Counted from the first letter of the stretch, positions 1 through 8,907 are shown. The stretch is 64,000 nt of DNA from Leptospira inadai serovar Lyme str. 10 (GCF_000243675.2 NZ_AHMM02000012.1:1-64000), one strand, 5' to 3'. The notes: generated by a model from the letters alone, not told the origin. Numbers and translations: made by a program.

Positions 1-60
1 GAGATATTGGTAATGATAATAAGGATTCGGTTTTCCAGTATTTACCTAAGTAACATAACG

Positions 61-185
61 GTAAGCGCCTAATCAAGCACACCTTTCGCGAATCTTAAAA
101 TCCTGCTAAGCTATTTTTAATGAAAAGAACAAATGTAGATTGGCAGCAAGAGTTTGAGGAATTTTCAAAAAGGATAACGTTCTAA
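61..185 (+). pseudogene. Left-end remnant of an IS66-type element with truncated tnpA
   Basis: The 16 bases from 61, gtaagcgcctaatcaa, resemble the ends of the intact IS66 element at 4652 (gtaagcgctcaattaa). An ATG at 120 then opens a 21-codon frame starting MKRTNVDWQQEFEEF, similar in style to the N-terminus of IS66 TnpA proteins. The frame ends at 185, just where the IS256-type element starts. I infer an IS66-family left end cut off by that insertion. The remainder is not found on the far side, so a deletion is also needed. The fragment is short, so this is tentative. Confidence 0.35.
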
Positions 186-188
186 ATA

Positions 189-1520
189 TTTCGCACATTT
201 ATAGATAAAAAGAAAGGCTCTCCTAACCGATTGAGATTGTAAGCAAACAAATTTCAAGAAGAGGAGAACCCCCCATGAGGGCAGAAGAAGATAAAAGCCA
301 CCTGAAAGTAATCCAAGTGGATGAGACCCAACTCAAGAAGGACTTGAGTGAACTCGTAAGAGGTTCAGTCGAAGAAACGCTGAATGCTCTTTTAGATGAG
401 GAGGCAGATAAACTCTGCCAAGCCTCGAAGTATGAAAGAAATCCAGATCGAGTAGATACCCGAGCCGGATCTTATAATAGAAACTTCGAAACAAAAGCCG
501 GAAAAGTAAAGTTAAAAGTTCCTAAACTTAGAACAATTCCGTTCGAGTCTGCGATCATCGAAAGATACAAACGTCGAGAGAGTTCTGTAGAAGAAGCTCT
601 TATGGAAATGTATTTAGCCGGAGTATCAGTCCGGAGGGTCGAGGATATCACGGAGACGCTCTGGGGAACGAAAGTTTCTCCTTCAACGATTAGCAAATTA
701 AATCAGAAAGTCTTTGTTCAGATCGACGAATGGAGAAGCCGTCAACTTACCGATGAATATCCTTACGTTTATTTGGATGGCCTCTATCTCAAGAAATCCT
801 GGGGTGGTGAAGTCCGCAACGTAGCGATTCTGGTAGCCATAGGAGTCAATTCAGAAGGCTACAGAGAGGTTTTAGGCTCGATGGAAGGAGCGAGAGAAGA
901 CAAGGAAAGTTGGCAAGCTTTCTTAAAGCACCTGAAGGATAGAGGGCTCAAAGGAGTGAATTTAATGATCTCTGATAAGTGTCTAGGTTTAGTGGAATCG
1001 ATCCCTTACTTCTTTCCTGAATCCAAGTGGCAAAGATGTATCGTTCATTTCTACAGGAATGTATTCGGCAAAGCTCCAAGAGGTTCTTTCAAAGTTATAT
1101 CTCAAATGCTGAAAGCAATCCATGCTCAAGAGAACAAAGATGAGTCTTTGAAGAAAGCCAAATTCGTCGTAGAACGACTAACGGAAATGAAATTAAAAGA
1201 AGCGGCTAAGGTAGTTTCTGATGGAATTGAGGAAACTTTAGCCTATATGGACTTTCCTTCCGAGCATTGGAGAAAGATACGAACGAATAATCCTTTAGAG
1301 CGGATCATCAAAGAGATCAAGAGAAGAACGAAAGTTGTAGGAGCTTTTCCGGATGGTAAGTCCGCTCTCATGTTAGCTACTGCAAGGTTAAGGCATGTTG
1401 CCTCTACTAAGTGGGGAACTAAAAAGTATGTTGACATGGAGAAGTTAAAAGAGTTAAAAATTTCAAAGCTCACGGCTTGACGGTATTCAGAGCCTTGCTT
1501 AAAATTTAAATTGTGCGAAA
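189..1520 (+). mobile_element. IS256-family insertion sequence
   Basis: The transposase gene is bracketed by inverted ends. The left end has tttcgcaca at 189-197 and the right end has its exact complement tgtgcgaaa at 1512-1520. Similarity continues imperfectly inward (left tttcgcacatttata, right complement tttcgcacaatttaa). The outer limits may be a few bases further out. I could not see a convincing target duplication. The two flanks belong to different elements (an IS66-like end on the left, a truncated integrase gene on the right), which suggests a deletion or recombination after insertion. Confidence 0.75.
275..1480 (+). CDS. IS256-family (mutator-type) transposase
   Basis: This DDE transposase catalyses transposition of its own element. 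At 401 residues it has the normal length for the family and looks intact. The catalytic triad is visible as D168 (in YLDGLYLK), D234 (in ISDKCLG) and E342 (in NNPLERIIKEIKRR). The mutator-family signature around the last acidic residue (E, then IKRRTKVVGAFP) is clear. The ATG at 275 is preceded by a strong ribosome-binding site, gaggag, at 261-266. The gene fills most of the element, as in other IS256 members, and inverted ends lie on both sides. Family assignment is secure. Current activity cannot be judged from one copy. Confidence 0.93.
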   Translation: MRAEEDKSHLKVIQVDETQLKKDLSELVRGSVEETLNALLDEEADKLCQASKYERNPDRVDTRAGSYNRNFETKAGKVKLKVPKLRTIPFESAIIERYKRRESSVEEALMEMYLAGVSVRRVEDITETLWGTKVSPSTISKLNQKVFVQIDEWRSRQLTDEYPYVYLDGLYLKKSWGGEVRNVAILVAIGVNSEGYREVLGSMEGAREDKESWQAFLKHLKDRGLKGVNLMISDKCLGLVESIPYFFPESKWQRCIVHFYRNVFGKAPRGSFKVISQMLKAIHAQENKDESLKKAKFVVERLTEMKLKEAAKVVSDGIEETLAYMDFPSEHWRKIRTNNPLERIIKEIKRRTKVVGAFPDGKSALMLATARLRHVASTKWGTKKYVDMEKLKELKISKLTA

Positions 1521-1521
1521 C

Positions 1522-2015
1522 TTTAAGGACACTATCGGTCGTTTCCTTGGATTCGGTGGTCGTTTCGGAATATATTTAGAGACGGTGCGTTCAGAGATAT
1601 CATACCCTAATTTATGAAGTAGTCCATGAAGTTTCGTAGCTCCCCAAATATAGTTTTCTTTAGCGACTTTTCTGATCAGTTTAATCGTATTCCAAGGAAT
1701 ATTGGGCCTTCCGGGTTTCTTTCTTTTAGAGAGCATGGCCCAAAAGATTTTGAACTTTTCTTTCCGCCATTTAAGAACGGTTTCCGGCGAAACGATGATC
1801 ATTAAATCCTGCCAATTTTTAAGGACGTAGGAAAGTAACACGATTTTGATTCTTTCGAAGGGTCTTGTATGAAATTGTTTTGTTTTCCGTTTGTATGCCG
1901 TCAGCTGGGATTTAAGTAAGAGAACTTGCAGTTCATTCCGGGATTCGGATTTTAAAGAGAATAAGAAGTAAAGAAGTAAGACGCCGTTTAACAGGAGGGA
2001 TAATTCGAAATGCAA
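1522..2015 (-). pseudogene. Truncated integrase-type transposase (N-terminal part only)
   Basis: The first 160 or so residues match the N-terminal region of rve-type integrases/transposases. There is a hydrophobic start, a segment reading [13 protein letters not shown], then a KKPGRP linker and a helix-turn-helix with [10 protein letters not shown] and [10 protein letters not shown]. In full-length relatives the catalytic DDE core follows the proline-rich stretch. Here the frame runs into the end of the IS256 element after PPNPRKRP, and its last residues and stop (at 1506) are encoded by the IS terminal repeat. The catalytic domain is therefore missing. The rest of the gene is not present to the left of the IS. 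Confidence 0.75.
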
Positions 2016-2398
2016 AAATAGATTCCTTTTGTTTTTTCAAATATATAACCTTGTTGCGAAAATACAGACACCTTTTCGCTGAAAAAATGAGGATGAGGAT
2101 GATGAAGATGAGTAAAAAAGGGAATTCATGGGACAAGGTTGTGGTAGTGTCTTTCTTCGTGCGCGGTTCCAGCGCTTAAAAGCAAAATGGAATATTTATA
2201 GCATCAGAAGCTACCTCTGCATTCTTTGGTATCGCTCCTTCTTTGGATTTATGACTCCTCGGAATTCGAATAAAATAATAGCTTAAAAGTGTTCCCTAAA
2301 ACAGAGCTAGGCTATTATTTGAAATCTAATTGGCTGATCAAGTTGTTAGCGCCGCTTTGAAAGGGAATTGACTAAGTGTAGACAAAAACGTTAATTGG
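2016..2398. other. Intergenic region without a supported gene
   Basis: This stretch separates the truncated integrase from the small membrane protein at 2399. I see no coding frame with a credible start and no strong hairpin. It probably includes the upstream part of the broken integrase gene and the promoter of the next gene, but I cannot point to a convincing -35/-10 pair. Confidence 0.4.
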
Positions 2399-2860
2399 AT
2401 GCTGGAAATGAAACTTCTTCAACAGTTTTTACTAATCGTTATTCTAGTTCTTTTGGGAGCGGTTCTCTACCTTGGTAATTTAGTTATGAAAACTACTAAA
2501 TTTGAGGATACGCTGGAATATACAAAGGGTAGCGGCGGAACAACCGTCAATTCCGGTAAATCCCTTTCCTACATTATCCTAAAGCGTCCCAAAAGTGCCT
2601 TTGGCGGTTACCGATATTACTTTGGAGCCAAGCTTGGAAACGAGGACATACCTTTTGTTCAGAAGTATTCTCCAATTTTAGACTCAGACAAAGACAAATT
2701 CGATAAAATCGAAGACTTGGCAGATTGCGGGCAAGACACGTACGTTCTTACACTCAAGACAACCGAACGTCTAAGCTACCTTAAATTTACTGTATTTGAT
2801 AAGCTACCGGAATTAGTCGACGAAAGGACTTTGAAGGCTTGTAAGAGAGGTCGACGGTAA
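2399..2860 (+). CDS. Small membrane-anchored hypothetical protein
   Basis: I do not recognise a family. The 153-residue product has one hydrophobic segment at residues 5-28, likely a signal anchor, followed by a soluble domain of mixed charge with two cysteines (in DCGQD and LKACKRG). It is probably tethered to the inner membrane with the domain outside. Two start codons are possible, ATG at 2399 or ATG at 2408 (MKLLQQFLL). Neither has a strong ribosome-binding site. The gene stands alone between mobile-element remnants and could have come with them, though codon use looks ordinary. Confidence 0.6.
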   Translation: MLEMKLLQQFLLIVILVLLGAVLYLGNLVMKTTKFEDTLEYTKGSGGTTVNSGKSLSYIILKRPKSAFGGYRYYFGAKLGNEDIPFVQKYSPILDSDKDKFDKIEDLADCGQDTYVLTLKTTERLSYLKFTVFDKLPELVDERTLKACKRGRR

Positions 2861-3080
2861 GGGATATTCAAAATTCTTTGTCTATCTCCTTCAATTTACC
2901 GAATTAGGTTATCTCTTGATAGTTGTGCTCGCTACGCCATGGATACAAGAGATTCGGAAAGATATTTTTTCGTTTATTAATAGCTATTCTTGGAAGAAGA
3001 GGGAGATTCAACTCGAAAAGGACAGAGGAACTTGGCTCTATATCACAAACGCTCGGATTCTCCAAGCGTTTTTATATAAA

Positions 3081-3956
3081 GCCTGTCCCAAAGCTTGCTC
3101 GTACGTACATCTGTAAATATATAATATAGAGAGTATGAGATCGAAATTAGACATCTAGATATACCTGAACTCCAATGGTTCAAACTAAAAGAGTTACTCC
3201 CTAAAGATACAAGAATCATTACCGACGGCCGGCCGGCCCGCTTGGATGATAGAACGGCGCTTGCTGCGATATTCTATCGAGTTAAAACAGGAGTTCCTTG
3301 CACGTATATGCCTCCGATGTTCGGCAGCAAATCGACTCTTCATCGAAGATTTTAGGAATGGGGAAAAGCAGGAATTTTTGATAAAATTCATAAAGAAGCT
3401 TTAAAGTTCTATGAACATTCCATTAAGATTAGGACGAAAAGAATGACAGCTGGTGGGTGCAAAGCGAGGGCTTAAAAAGGGGGCTTTTCACCGGACCAAA
3501 TCCGACGTACCGCGGTAAAAGAGGCGTTAAACGACATATACTCGCTGATAGATTAGTGCTCCAAATCCGTCTGTGATCTCGAAATCTCCGATTCACGATT
3601 CTAAACTTCTTTCTTCAATATTAAATAACTTTCGAGTTTATAGAAATAGAAAGCTTCCGAGACCCGAGATATTCTCCCTTGATAAAACCTATATTGGACA
3701 ACCGATTAGGAATGATCTAAGGAGAAGAAAGATTCGATATAGAATTCCGAATAAAAAAAATGCAATAAATCCTGAATATCTCCCTACTTTAAAAAAGTAT
3801 CGATGGGTTGTGGAACGAACCTTCGCTTGGATTAATTCTATTAAAGCCGCTAAAACATGCTGGGAATTTAAAGAGAATAATTATTTGGCTACTCTCAAAA
3901 TCGTTTTTACTCTCATCCGTATGAGCATGGCTTTAGAGTAGTTTTGGGACAAACTC
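3081..3956 (+). mobile_element. Decayed IS5-family (IS427-like) element
   Basis: The transposase pseudogene lies between two similar inverted ends: gcctgtcccaaagc at 3081-3094 on the left and gttttgggacaaactc at 3941-3956 on the right, whose complement is gagtttgtcccaaaac. This is the usual end type of the IS427/IS5 group. The inner gene carries several frameshifts, so the element is not autonomous. Just beyond the right end lies a degenerate copy of repeat R1 (3965-4082). Confidence 0.65.
3150..3941 (+). pseudogene. Frameshifted IS5-family transposase
   Basis: Three reading frames together recover a full IS5/IS427-type transposase. The first frame gives the N-terminal domain, with ELKELLPKD, GRPARLDDRTALAAIFY and FGSKSTLHRRF, ending at a stop near 3354. 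The second frame gives GPNPTYRGKRGVKRHILAD around 3495-3550. The third is open from 3573 and gives HDSKLL, SLDKTY and the C-terminal signature RWVVERTFAWIN. The order and spacing match intact relatives of about 260 residues. With at least one stop codon and two frame changes, the gene is dead. Confidence 0.8.
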
Positions 3957-3964
3957 TTAATTTT

Positions 3965-4082
3965 TTTGCTGGAGCCCCTACGTTTTAGAGAAAGATTCTT
4001 ACGCTATAGTAGATTCTTCCTCTACTTCATAACCTTTCAGGCATCGTGCAACTTGTGTCGCTAATCCTTTGTCCTCTGCAAG
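3965..4082 (+). repeat. Degenerate copy of repeat R1
   Basis: The stretch keeps the inner core of R1 (ttttagagaaagattcttac, tagattcttcctctacttc, ataacctttc) and the right-hand end gtcctctgc. It has lost the left heptad end, probably at the junction with the IS5 element. The next 130 bases up to 4219 are GC-rich and non-coding, and contain gagcgaacgcgaag-like sequence that I do not find elsewhere in the window. Confidence 0.55.
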
Positions 4083-4219
4083 CGGCAACGATGCGTAGGG
4101 TGCGAAGTAGTCGCAGCGATTAAGGATAACGGTTTATGTTAAGAGAAAAAGTCGCTAAGACCGGAGCGAACGCGAAGCCCCGAGCAGCGTGACCGCCACG
4201 AAGTGAAGGGGCCACCGTA

Positions 4220-4393
4220 CAGAAGACAGAGGACAGAGGACTGAGGACTGAGGACAGAACATTGATGAGCGGAGATTCCATGTTCTAGAGAAAAATTCCT
4301 GCATTACAGTAGATATCTCCTCTACTTCTATAACCTTCACAACATCGAGCAGCTTCTGTCTATAGCGTGAGCAAAGCGAACGCGTCTGTCTTT
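4220..4393 (+). repeat. Repeat R1, tandem copy 1
   Basis: First of three head-to-tail copies. It starts with heptad units (cagaagacagaggacagagg), continues with the conserved body (ggagattccatgttctagag, then a pyrimidine-rich ctctacttctataacc and gcagcttctgtct), and ends with a gc-rich motif (gcgtgagcaaagcgaacgcg) and a ctgtcttt end. There is no coding potential, although frames open by chance through the heptads. Confidence 0.85.
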
Positions 4394-4558
4394 CAGAGGA
4401 CAGAAGACAGAGGACTGAGGACAGAACATTGATGAGCGGAGATTCCATGTTCTAGAGAAAAATTCCTGCATTACAGTAGATATCTCCTCTACTTCTATAA
4501 CCTTCACAACATCGAGCAGCTTCTGTCTAGCGCGAGCGAAGCGAGCGCATCTGTCTTT
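4394..4558 (+). repeat. Repeat R1, tandem copy 2
   Basis: Near-identical to the copy before it and in the same orientation, with a period of about 165-174 bases. The gc-rich motif here reads gcgcgagcgaagcgagcgc. Confidence 0.87.
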
Positions 4559-4643
4559 CAGAGGACAGAAGACAGAGGACTGAGGACAGAACATTGATGA
4601 GCGGAGATTCCATGTTCTAGAGAAAAATTCCTGCATTACAGTA

Positions 4644-4651
4644 GATATCTC
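4644..4651. repeat. Left copy of the 8-base target duplication of the IS66 element
   Basis: GATATCTC lies directly before the left IS66 end and again at 6952-6959 directly after the right end. Eight bases is the duplication size known for IS66-family transposition. Confidence 0.9.
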
Positions 4652-4709
4652 GTAAGCGCTCAATTAACCCCAGGGTAAGCTATCGATCGAATCGTGTTAA
4701 ACTTATGAG

Positions 4710-4973
4710 ATGAGCAAAGCAAGAAAGAGTCGGGAAGAATATATAGCAGAATATCAAGAAAGCGGCTTGAGCCAGAAGGCTTACTGCGAAGAGTCGGGAA
4801 TCAGCGTAAGCACGTTAGGTTATTGGCTTCGTCATAGCAAAGAGAAAGTGAAAACGGCAGGCTCTGAGAAAAGGCTCGTGCCAATAAACTTAGGAAGTTT
4901 AGAGGCGAGTAAAGGTGTGGAAATAAAAATAAGCCGGAGTGGAGAAATAAACATAACGATACAAGGGAAATAG
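4710..4973 (+). CDS. tnpA: IS66-family TnpA
   Basis: This 87-residue accessory protein of the IS66 element has a helix-turn-helix at about residues 13-45 (SGLSQKAYCEESGISVSTLG, followed by YWLRH), the typical TnpA pattern. It is thought to bind the element ends or help TnpC. Its stop lies two bases before the tnpB start, so the two are translated together. Length and position are standard for the family. Confidence 0.9.
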   Translation: MSKARKSREEYIAEYQESGLSQKAYCEESGISVSTLGYWLRHSKEKVKTAGSEKRLVPINLGSLEASKGVEIKISRSGEINITIQGK

Positions 4974-4975
4974 GA

Positions 4976-5326
4976 ATGATATTTCGAGATCCGAAGAGTC
5001 TGCGAGTATATGTCCGACCGGGAAGGACAGATATGAGGAAATCGTGGAACGGTTTGAGTACTATAGTGAAAAAAGAAATGTCGAAGGATGTGTATTCGGA
5101 ATATCTGTTTTTGTTCTGTGGCAAGAGCCGAGATCGATTGAAATGTCTGTATTGGGACGGAAACGGCTTTTGCATATGGCAGAAGCGGCTCGAAAAGGGA
5201 AAGTTTCCGTGGCCTGAATCGGAGGAATCGGCGTTGGACTTAAGTTGGCGTGAAGTATCCTGGCTACTGAAGGGTATAGATTTTAGAAAAGAGCATCGAT
5301 TAATGGATGTATCCGGCCTTCGATAA
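4976..5326 (+). CDS. tnpB: IS66-family TnpB
   Basis: This 116-residue protein belongs to the IS66 ORF2 (TnpB-like) family, which is required for transposition but whose biochemical role is unclear. The family signatures are plain: RVYVRPGRTDMRKSWNGL near the start, then LFCGKSRDRLKCLYWDGNGF and FPWP. It is intact and has the usual length. It follows tnpA by two bases and precedes tnpC by about 40. It is unrelated to the RNA-guided TnpB of IS200/IS605 despite the shared name. Confidence 0.93.
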   Translation: MIFRDPKSLRVYVRPGRTDMRKSWNGLSTIVKKEMSKDVYSEYLFLFCGKSRDRLKCLYWDGNGFCIWQKRLEKGKFPWPESEESALDLSWREVSWLLKGIDFRKEHRLMDVSGLR

Positions 5327-5367
5327 AAAGTTCTTGAAGAAAGCAGGACAAGAAATATAAAAGCAGA

Positions 5368-6939
5368 GTGTCTAGAGAGGAACTTTTAGCGGAAAACGAA
5401 GAGCTTAAAGTATTATTGCATAATATACAGAAAGATAATGCGTCTCTTCGTTCTAAGATTAGTTCTTTGGAGAATCTCGTTCTCGGCTATCGCAAAGAAT
5501 TGTATGGAAGCAAATCGGAGAAGATAGACCCGAGCGAAATCCTACAGGGAAAATTGTTCAACGAAATAGAAGAATCACAAAACGATTCTCCCGGGTTATA
5601 CAATGGACATGCGGACGAGAAAGTCGAAATCCATTCTCATACTCGCAAAAAACCTGGTAGAAAGCCGATCCCGGATCATATACCGAGAGAGGAAATCATT
5701 CATGATATCCCTGAATCGGAGAAGATCTGTAACTGCGGGCAAGAACTTAGCCGGATCGGAGAAGAGACATCCGAGAAGCTGGATATCATTCCTCAGAAGG
5801 TATTTGTTGTAAAACACATCCGATACAAATACGCATGCAAACATTGTAATGGAGACGAAAGAAACGAAGCGGGAAGCGTAATAAAGACGGCCCCTCTTCC
5901 TCCGCAGTTACTACCGCAAAGTATTGCAACGCCGGGGCTTGTAGCGTATCTCTTAACGAGTAAATTCGTAGATCATCTTCCATTTTACAGAATGGAGAAG
6001 ATATTTCGTAGAATGGGTCTGGAATTGCCCCGTTCAACGATGTGCAATTGGACAAAACAAGTGTATGAGAAGTGCAAGCCATTCGTTTCTATTTTAAAAC
6101 AACAGTTACTCGAAGGATCTTTGATCGGGATAGACGAAACTACGCTTCAAGTAATGAAAGAACCGAACAGATCCAATACGACTAAGTCGTATATGTGGCT
6201 GTTTCGAGGAGGTCATCCGGATAAACCGGTATTACTTTATCTTTATAGAGAAACAAGGTCTGCGGAGTTCATCCCGAAATTCTTGAATCGATACCAGGGT
6301 TGTATTCAGACCGACGCTTTTAGTAGCTATGATTCCAATTTTAGAAATTGGAAAGGAGTGCTTCATGGAGGATGCTTCGCGCACGCGAGAAGGAAATTTT
6401 ACTCGGTCTGGCAGTCGGAAGAAGATCGTATTGCAGGCTATGTCACCTTAAGACTCAGGGAAGTCTACGCGGTCGAAAAAGAAATTCGAAAACAAAAACT
6501 TCACTCTCTATGTTTATTTTCAAAGATTCAAAAAATCAGGGAAGAAAAATCAAAACCTATTTTGGATGATTTAAAAACATTCTTAGACAGCGCCTATTCT
6601 CAAGTCCTTCCAAAGAGTCCGATCGGCGAGGCAATTCGTTATACCTTAAACGAATGGGAGCGATTGACGATTTATCTTTCTCATGGAGAATTTTATATCG
6701 ATAACAATCTTGTCGAAAATGGAATTCGACCCTTCGTAATCGGACGAAAGAATTGGCTATTCTCAGGCAGCCCTGACGGAGCTGAGGCCAGCACTTTCTT
6801 TTTTTCTATCGTTCAAACCGCTATCGCTAACAAAAAAGATCCCTATGCCGTCCTTCGTACTCTTTTCGAAGGGGTGCCTGCCTCCCATTTAACACAAGAT
6901 TTTGAAAGTCTTTTTTCAAAATCGATGGGATGGGTTTAA
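5368..6939 (+). CDS. tnpC: IS66-family transposase TnpC
   Basis: This is the 523-residue catalytic transposase. Domains in order are an N-terminal coiled-coil leucine-rich segment (residues 1-50), a linker, a cysteine zinc-binding domain (CNCGQ then CKHC, about 145-190), and a DDE core with D in GIDETTLQVM, D in QTDAFSSYD and E in IDNNLVENGIRP. It ends with the usual C-terminal segment. The start chosen is GTG at 5368, which gives the expected N-terminus SREELLAENEEL; no ATG lies nearby. The stop overlaps the right inverted end, so the gene reaches the very edge of the element. Confidence 0.94.
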   Translation: MSREELLAENEELKVLLHNIQKDNASLRSKISSLENLVLGYRKELYGSKSEKIDPSEILQGKLFNEIEESQNDSPGLYNGHADEKVEIHSHTRKKPGRKPIPDHIPREEIIHDIPESEKICNCGQELSRIGEETSEKLDIIPQKVFVVKHIRYKYACKHCNGDERNEAGSVIKTAPLPPQLLPQSIATPGLVAYLLTSKFVDHLPFYRMEKIFRRMGLELPRSTMCNWTKQVYEKCKPFVSILKQQLLEGSLIGIDETTLQVMKEPNRSNTTKSYMWLFRGGHPDKPVLLYLYRETRSAEFIPKFLNRYQGCIQTDAFSSYDSNFRNWKGVLHGGCFAHARRKFYSVWQSEEDRIAGYVTLRLREVYAVEKEIRKQKLHSLCLFSKIQKIREEKSKPILDDLKTFLDSAYSQVLPKSPIGEAIRYTLNEWERLTIYLSHGEFYIDNNLVENGIRPFVIGRKNWLFSGSPDGAEASTFFFSIVQTAIANKKDPYAVLRTLFEGVPASHLTQDFESLFSKSMGWV

Positions 6940-7221
6940 TTGAGCGCTTACGATATCTCCTCTACTTCTATAACCTTCACAACATCGAGCAGCTTCTGTC
7001 TATAGCGTGAGCAAAGCGAACGTGTCTGTCCTCAGTTCTCTGTCCTCTGTAGAATAACCCGCGATAGCCGCCCTCCAAAAATCAAAAAAAGACATTCGTT
7101 AACTGCATAATTCGATAACGGTTAATATTTTGTCATAACTACAAAAATTATTATTGAATATTGTCATTATATATATTTATTTGGGACTTCGTTATAATTT
7201 CGGAATTAGGAGAAATTTTAA

Positions 7222-7836
7222 ATGGAAGACCAAAAGATTGAAATAGCAAAATGGAAATACTTCATCCCGTTTTACGGAATCTACGCGACCTATGCGTCGG
7301 CTGAATCTTCGAAAGGAAAATGGTGGGCAATTAGTATAATGGTTACCTTATTTACCATTATACTAATATTCGGATCCGATAAAAAAGGAAACATGGACAC
7401 CGGAAATTCCAATTCGGTGACTCAAGAAATACCATTGTCGATCGGTTCCACCGTTTCCGGGACTTATTTCGACATAACGTTAAACGGTGCTTACTTGACC
7501 CGATCGGTAGAAACCGGTAATATGTTCATTAGACTGGAAAGAGAAGATGGAAATCAATATCTCGTTATGAATGTAACATATAAAAATACCGATAATACAG
7601 GTCGTACTTTAATAAGCGAAGGGATTATTTATGTGGATTTTAACGGCAAGCAATACGAATTCGATAAATCTGAAACGCTTCTATTAGACGGATGGGGACT
7701 GTTTTTAGAGCAAATGAACCCGCTGACGAAGAAAACTACTAATTTGATTTTTAAAATTCCCGCCGAACTGAAAGGGGAAATCTACTGGAATCCGGAAAAC
7801 GGAACTTCAAAGAGGTTTCTCGTAAAAAAAATATAA
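7222..7836 (+). CDS. Membrane-anchored DUF4352-like protein
   Basis: The 204-residue product starts with a cytoplasmic segment rich in aromatic residues (KWKYFIPFYGIYATYAS), then one membrane segment at about 35-52, then an external beta-rich domain. That domain contains YLVMNVTYKNTDNTGRTL and later YEFDKSE, resembling the DUF4352 immunoglobulin-like fold found in bacterial surface proteins. The function is unknown. The ATG has a ribosome-binding site (aggag, 7208-7212), and a TATAAT at 7193-7198 could be part of its promoter. It stands alone between the R1 array and a decayed region. Confidence 0.7.
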   Translation: MEDQKIEIAKWKYFIPFYGIYATYASAESSKGKWWAISIMVTLFTIILIFGSDKKGNMDTGNSNSVTQEIPLSIGSTVSGTYFDITLNGAYLTRSVETGNMFIRLEREDGNQYLVMNVTYKNTDNTGRTLISEGIIYVDFNGKQYEFDKSETLLLDGWGLFLEQMNPLTKKTTNLIFKIPAELKGEIYWNPENGTSKRFLVKKI

Positions 7837-8178
7837 ATTAAACTTTAATAAACGAAACCGAAATCATGCGCATACAAACTCGGGAGTCGCCTCAGGGTTG
7901 ATGTTTCATCGAGGACAGCTTGATTTTTTGAAAATCTGACTCTTGTCTGAAGGGTATCGGAACCTCCCATATCCTTTAGATGCAAGATCAATCTTGACGC
8001 ACGATTGTCCTTAAATATTTTCACAGAACTGTGATCGGGAATGGACTATAGTCTTTTAATAACTAAAATACGAATAAATTTGAGCTAACTCGAATGGATG
8101 TAATTACTCTAGAGTCGTCGGAGTTGGAGAAAGGTAAGTTCAAATAGTGAGAATCGTAATTCTATTTTTGGAGTCACC
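7837..8178. other. Intergenic region, nothing recognised
   Basis: I see no coding frame, tRNA or known riboswitch here. A short stretch around 7885-7960 has some self-complementarity (gggagtcgcctcag, ttttttgaaaatc), but not enough to name. Confidence 0.4.
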
Positions 8179-8457
8179 ATGAGGCGTTTGTTTTTGTTCT
8201 GCAGTATATTAGTTTTAACTAATTTTTCTTCCTCTTCCCGAGGTCTGGAGTCCTCTGAACCCGAAAATGCAAATTCGAATTACGAATTCGCGCTATGTGA
8301 AAACGAACCGATGTTAGTGACGGGAAGTACGAATTGTTCCATTAGTATCCCTGATATAAGCTATGAAGGAAATAACTTGCTTTTATTGATCCCCGGAAAA
8401 ATCGAGAAATATAGAAAATTTGCCGACGGCCATTCGGTTTTCTATCGGTCCGAATAG
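8179..8457 (+). CDS. Small secreted hypothetical protein
   Basis: This 92-residue protein starts with a signal peptide (MRRLFLFCSILVLTNF, then a serine-rich cleavage region) and continues with a short acidic mature part containing two cysteines (ALCENE and STNCSIS) that could form a disulphide bond. It is probably periplasmic or exported. I recognise no family. A weak ggag lies before the ATG. Because the sequence just downstream contains broken coding stretches, it may be the surviving start of a longer gene. Confidence 0.5.
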   Translation: MRRLFLFCSILVLTNFSSSSRGLESSEPENANSNYEFALCENEPMLVTGSTNCSISIPDISYEGNNLLLLIPGKIEKYRKFADGHSVFYRSE

Positions 8458-8597
8458 ACTTCCATTGGCTCTAATAAAGAAAACGAAATTTCTAAAACCT
8501 GAATTTCTAAAAAAAAAAGATGCGCTTATCCTTGCCGGTTATTTCGAGTAGGAGAAGGCCTGCCAACGTCAGGCGGGCATAGGTTCCTATAATGCAA

Positions 8598-8888
8598 CTC
8601 CACAATTTGCGACTTTGAATGCCACGCGACGGCACGTTTACTATATCAATATGATCCGGCTTCGGAATTGCAGAAATTTGGAGATAATTCCGTAGTCGGC
8701 ACTCTAAAACCGGATCTTTTGTGGATAAAGATCAAGCCTTTTCGATAGCGGTGCCAGTTTTGAAGAAGGATAAAATAGAGGGAAAGAAAGAATTTTCTCC
8801 TACAGTTATTTTGAGCGTGAAGTTCATCGACAAGAAGCCGGATCTCAATCCTTTGAAATCCATCGTTTATACTGTCCAAAAGAAATAA
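8598..8888 (+). pseudogene. Decayed gene fragment with a frameshift
   Basis: One frame reads coding-like sequence (LLYQYDPASELQKFGDNSVV, then GTLKPDL) up to about 8718. A second frame continues from 8721 (VDKDQAFSIAVPVLKKDKIE and on to KSIVYTVQKK) and stops at 8888. Joining the two with one frame change gives a plausible C-terminal domain. There is no start codon with a ribosome-binding site. I infer a pseudogene and cannot name the family. Confidence 0.4.
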
Positions 8889-8907
8889 TTTTTTCTTTTA
8901 TCTTTAA

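Larger units (their letters stand above)
4652..6951 (+). mobile_element. Intact IS66-family insertion sequence
   Basis: The 2,300-base element has perfect 16-base inverted ends, gtaagcgctcaattaa at 4652-4667 and its complement at 6936-6951. It carries the standard three genes tnpA, tnpB and tnpC in order, all open, and is flanked by an 8-base duplication. It landed inside the third tandem copy of R1. With intact ends and genes it may still be active. Confidence 0.93.
4559..7049 (+). repeat. Repeat R1, tandem copy 3, split by the IS66 element
   Basis: The left part of the copy is 4559-4651 and the right part is 6960-7049. Removing the IS66 element and one copy of the 8-base duplication restores a repeat that matches the two copies before it. 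This gives the exact pre-insertion sequence. Confidence 0.88.

Noticed and set aside
2916..3129. Two overlapping small frames
   Set aside because: Atypical composition, no start signal, and they run into the left end of the decayed IS5 element.
4220..4651. Tandem repeats with a period near 170 bases, possible CRISPR array
   Set aside because: The units are near-identical throughout, with no unique spacers, and no cas gene is present. The 7-base array at 31273 also has no spacers.
4155..4663. Open frames through the R1 array on the minus strand
   Set aside because: Their products (MFCPQSSVF-type repeats) come from heptad units and the R1 body, and have no ribosome-binding sites.
7850..7990. 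Possible riboswitch or structured RNA upstream of 8179
   Set aside because: Some self-complementary stretches exist, but I could match no known riboswitch core.
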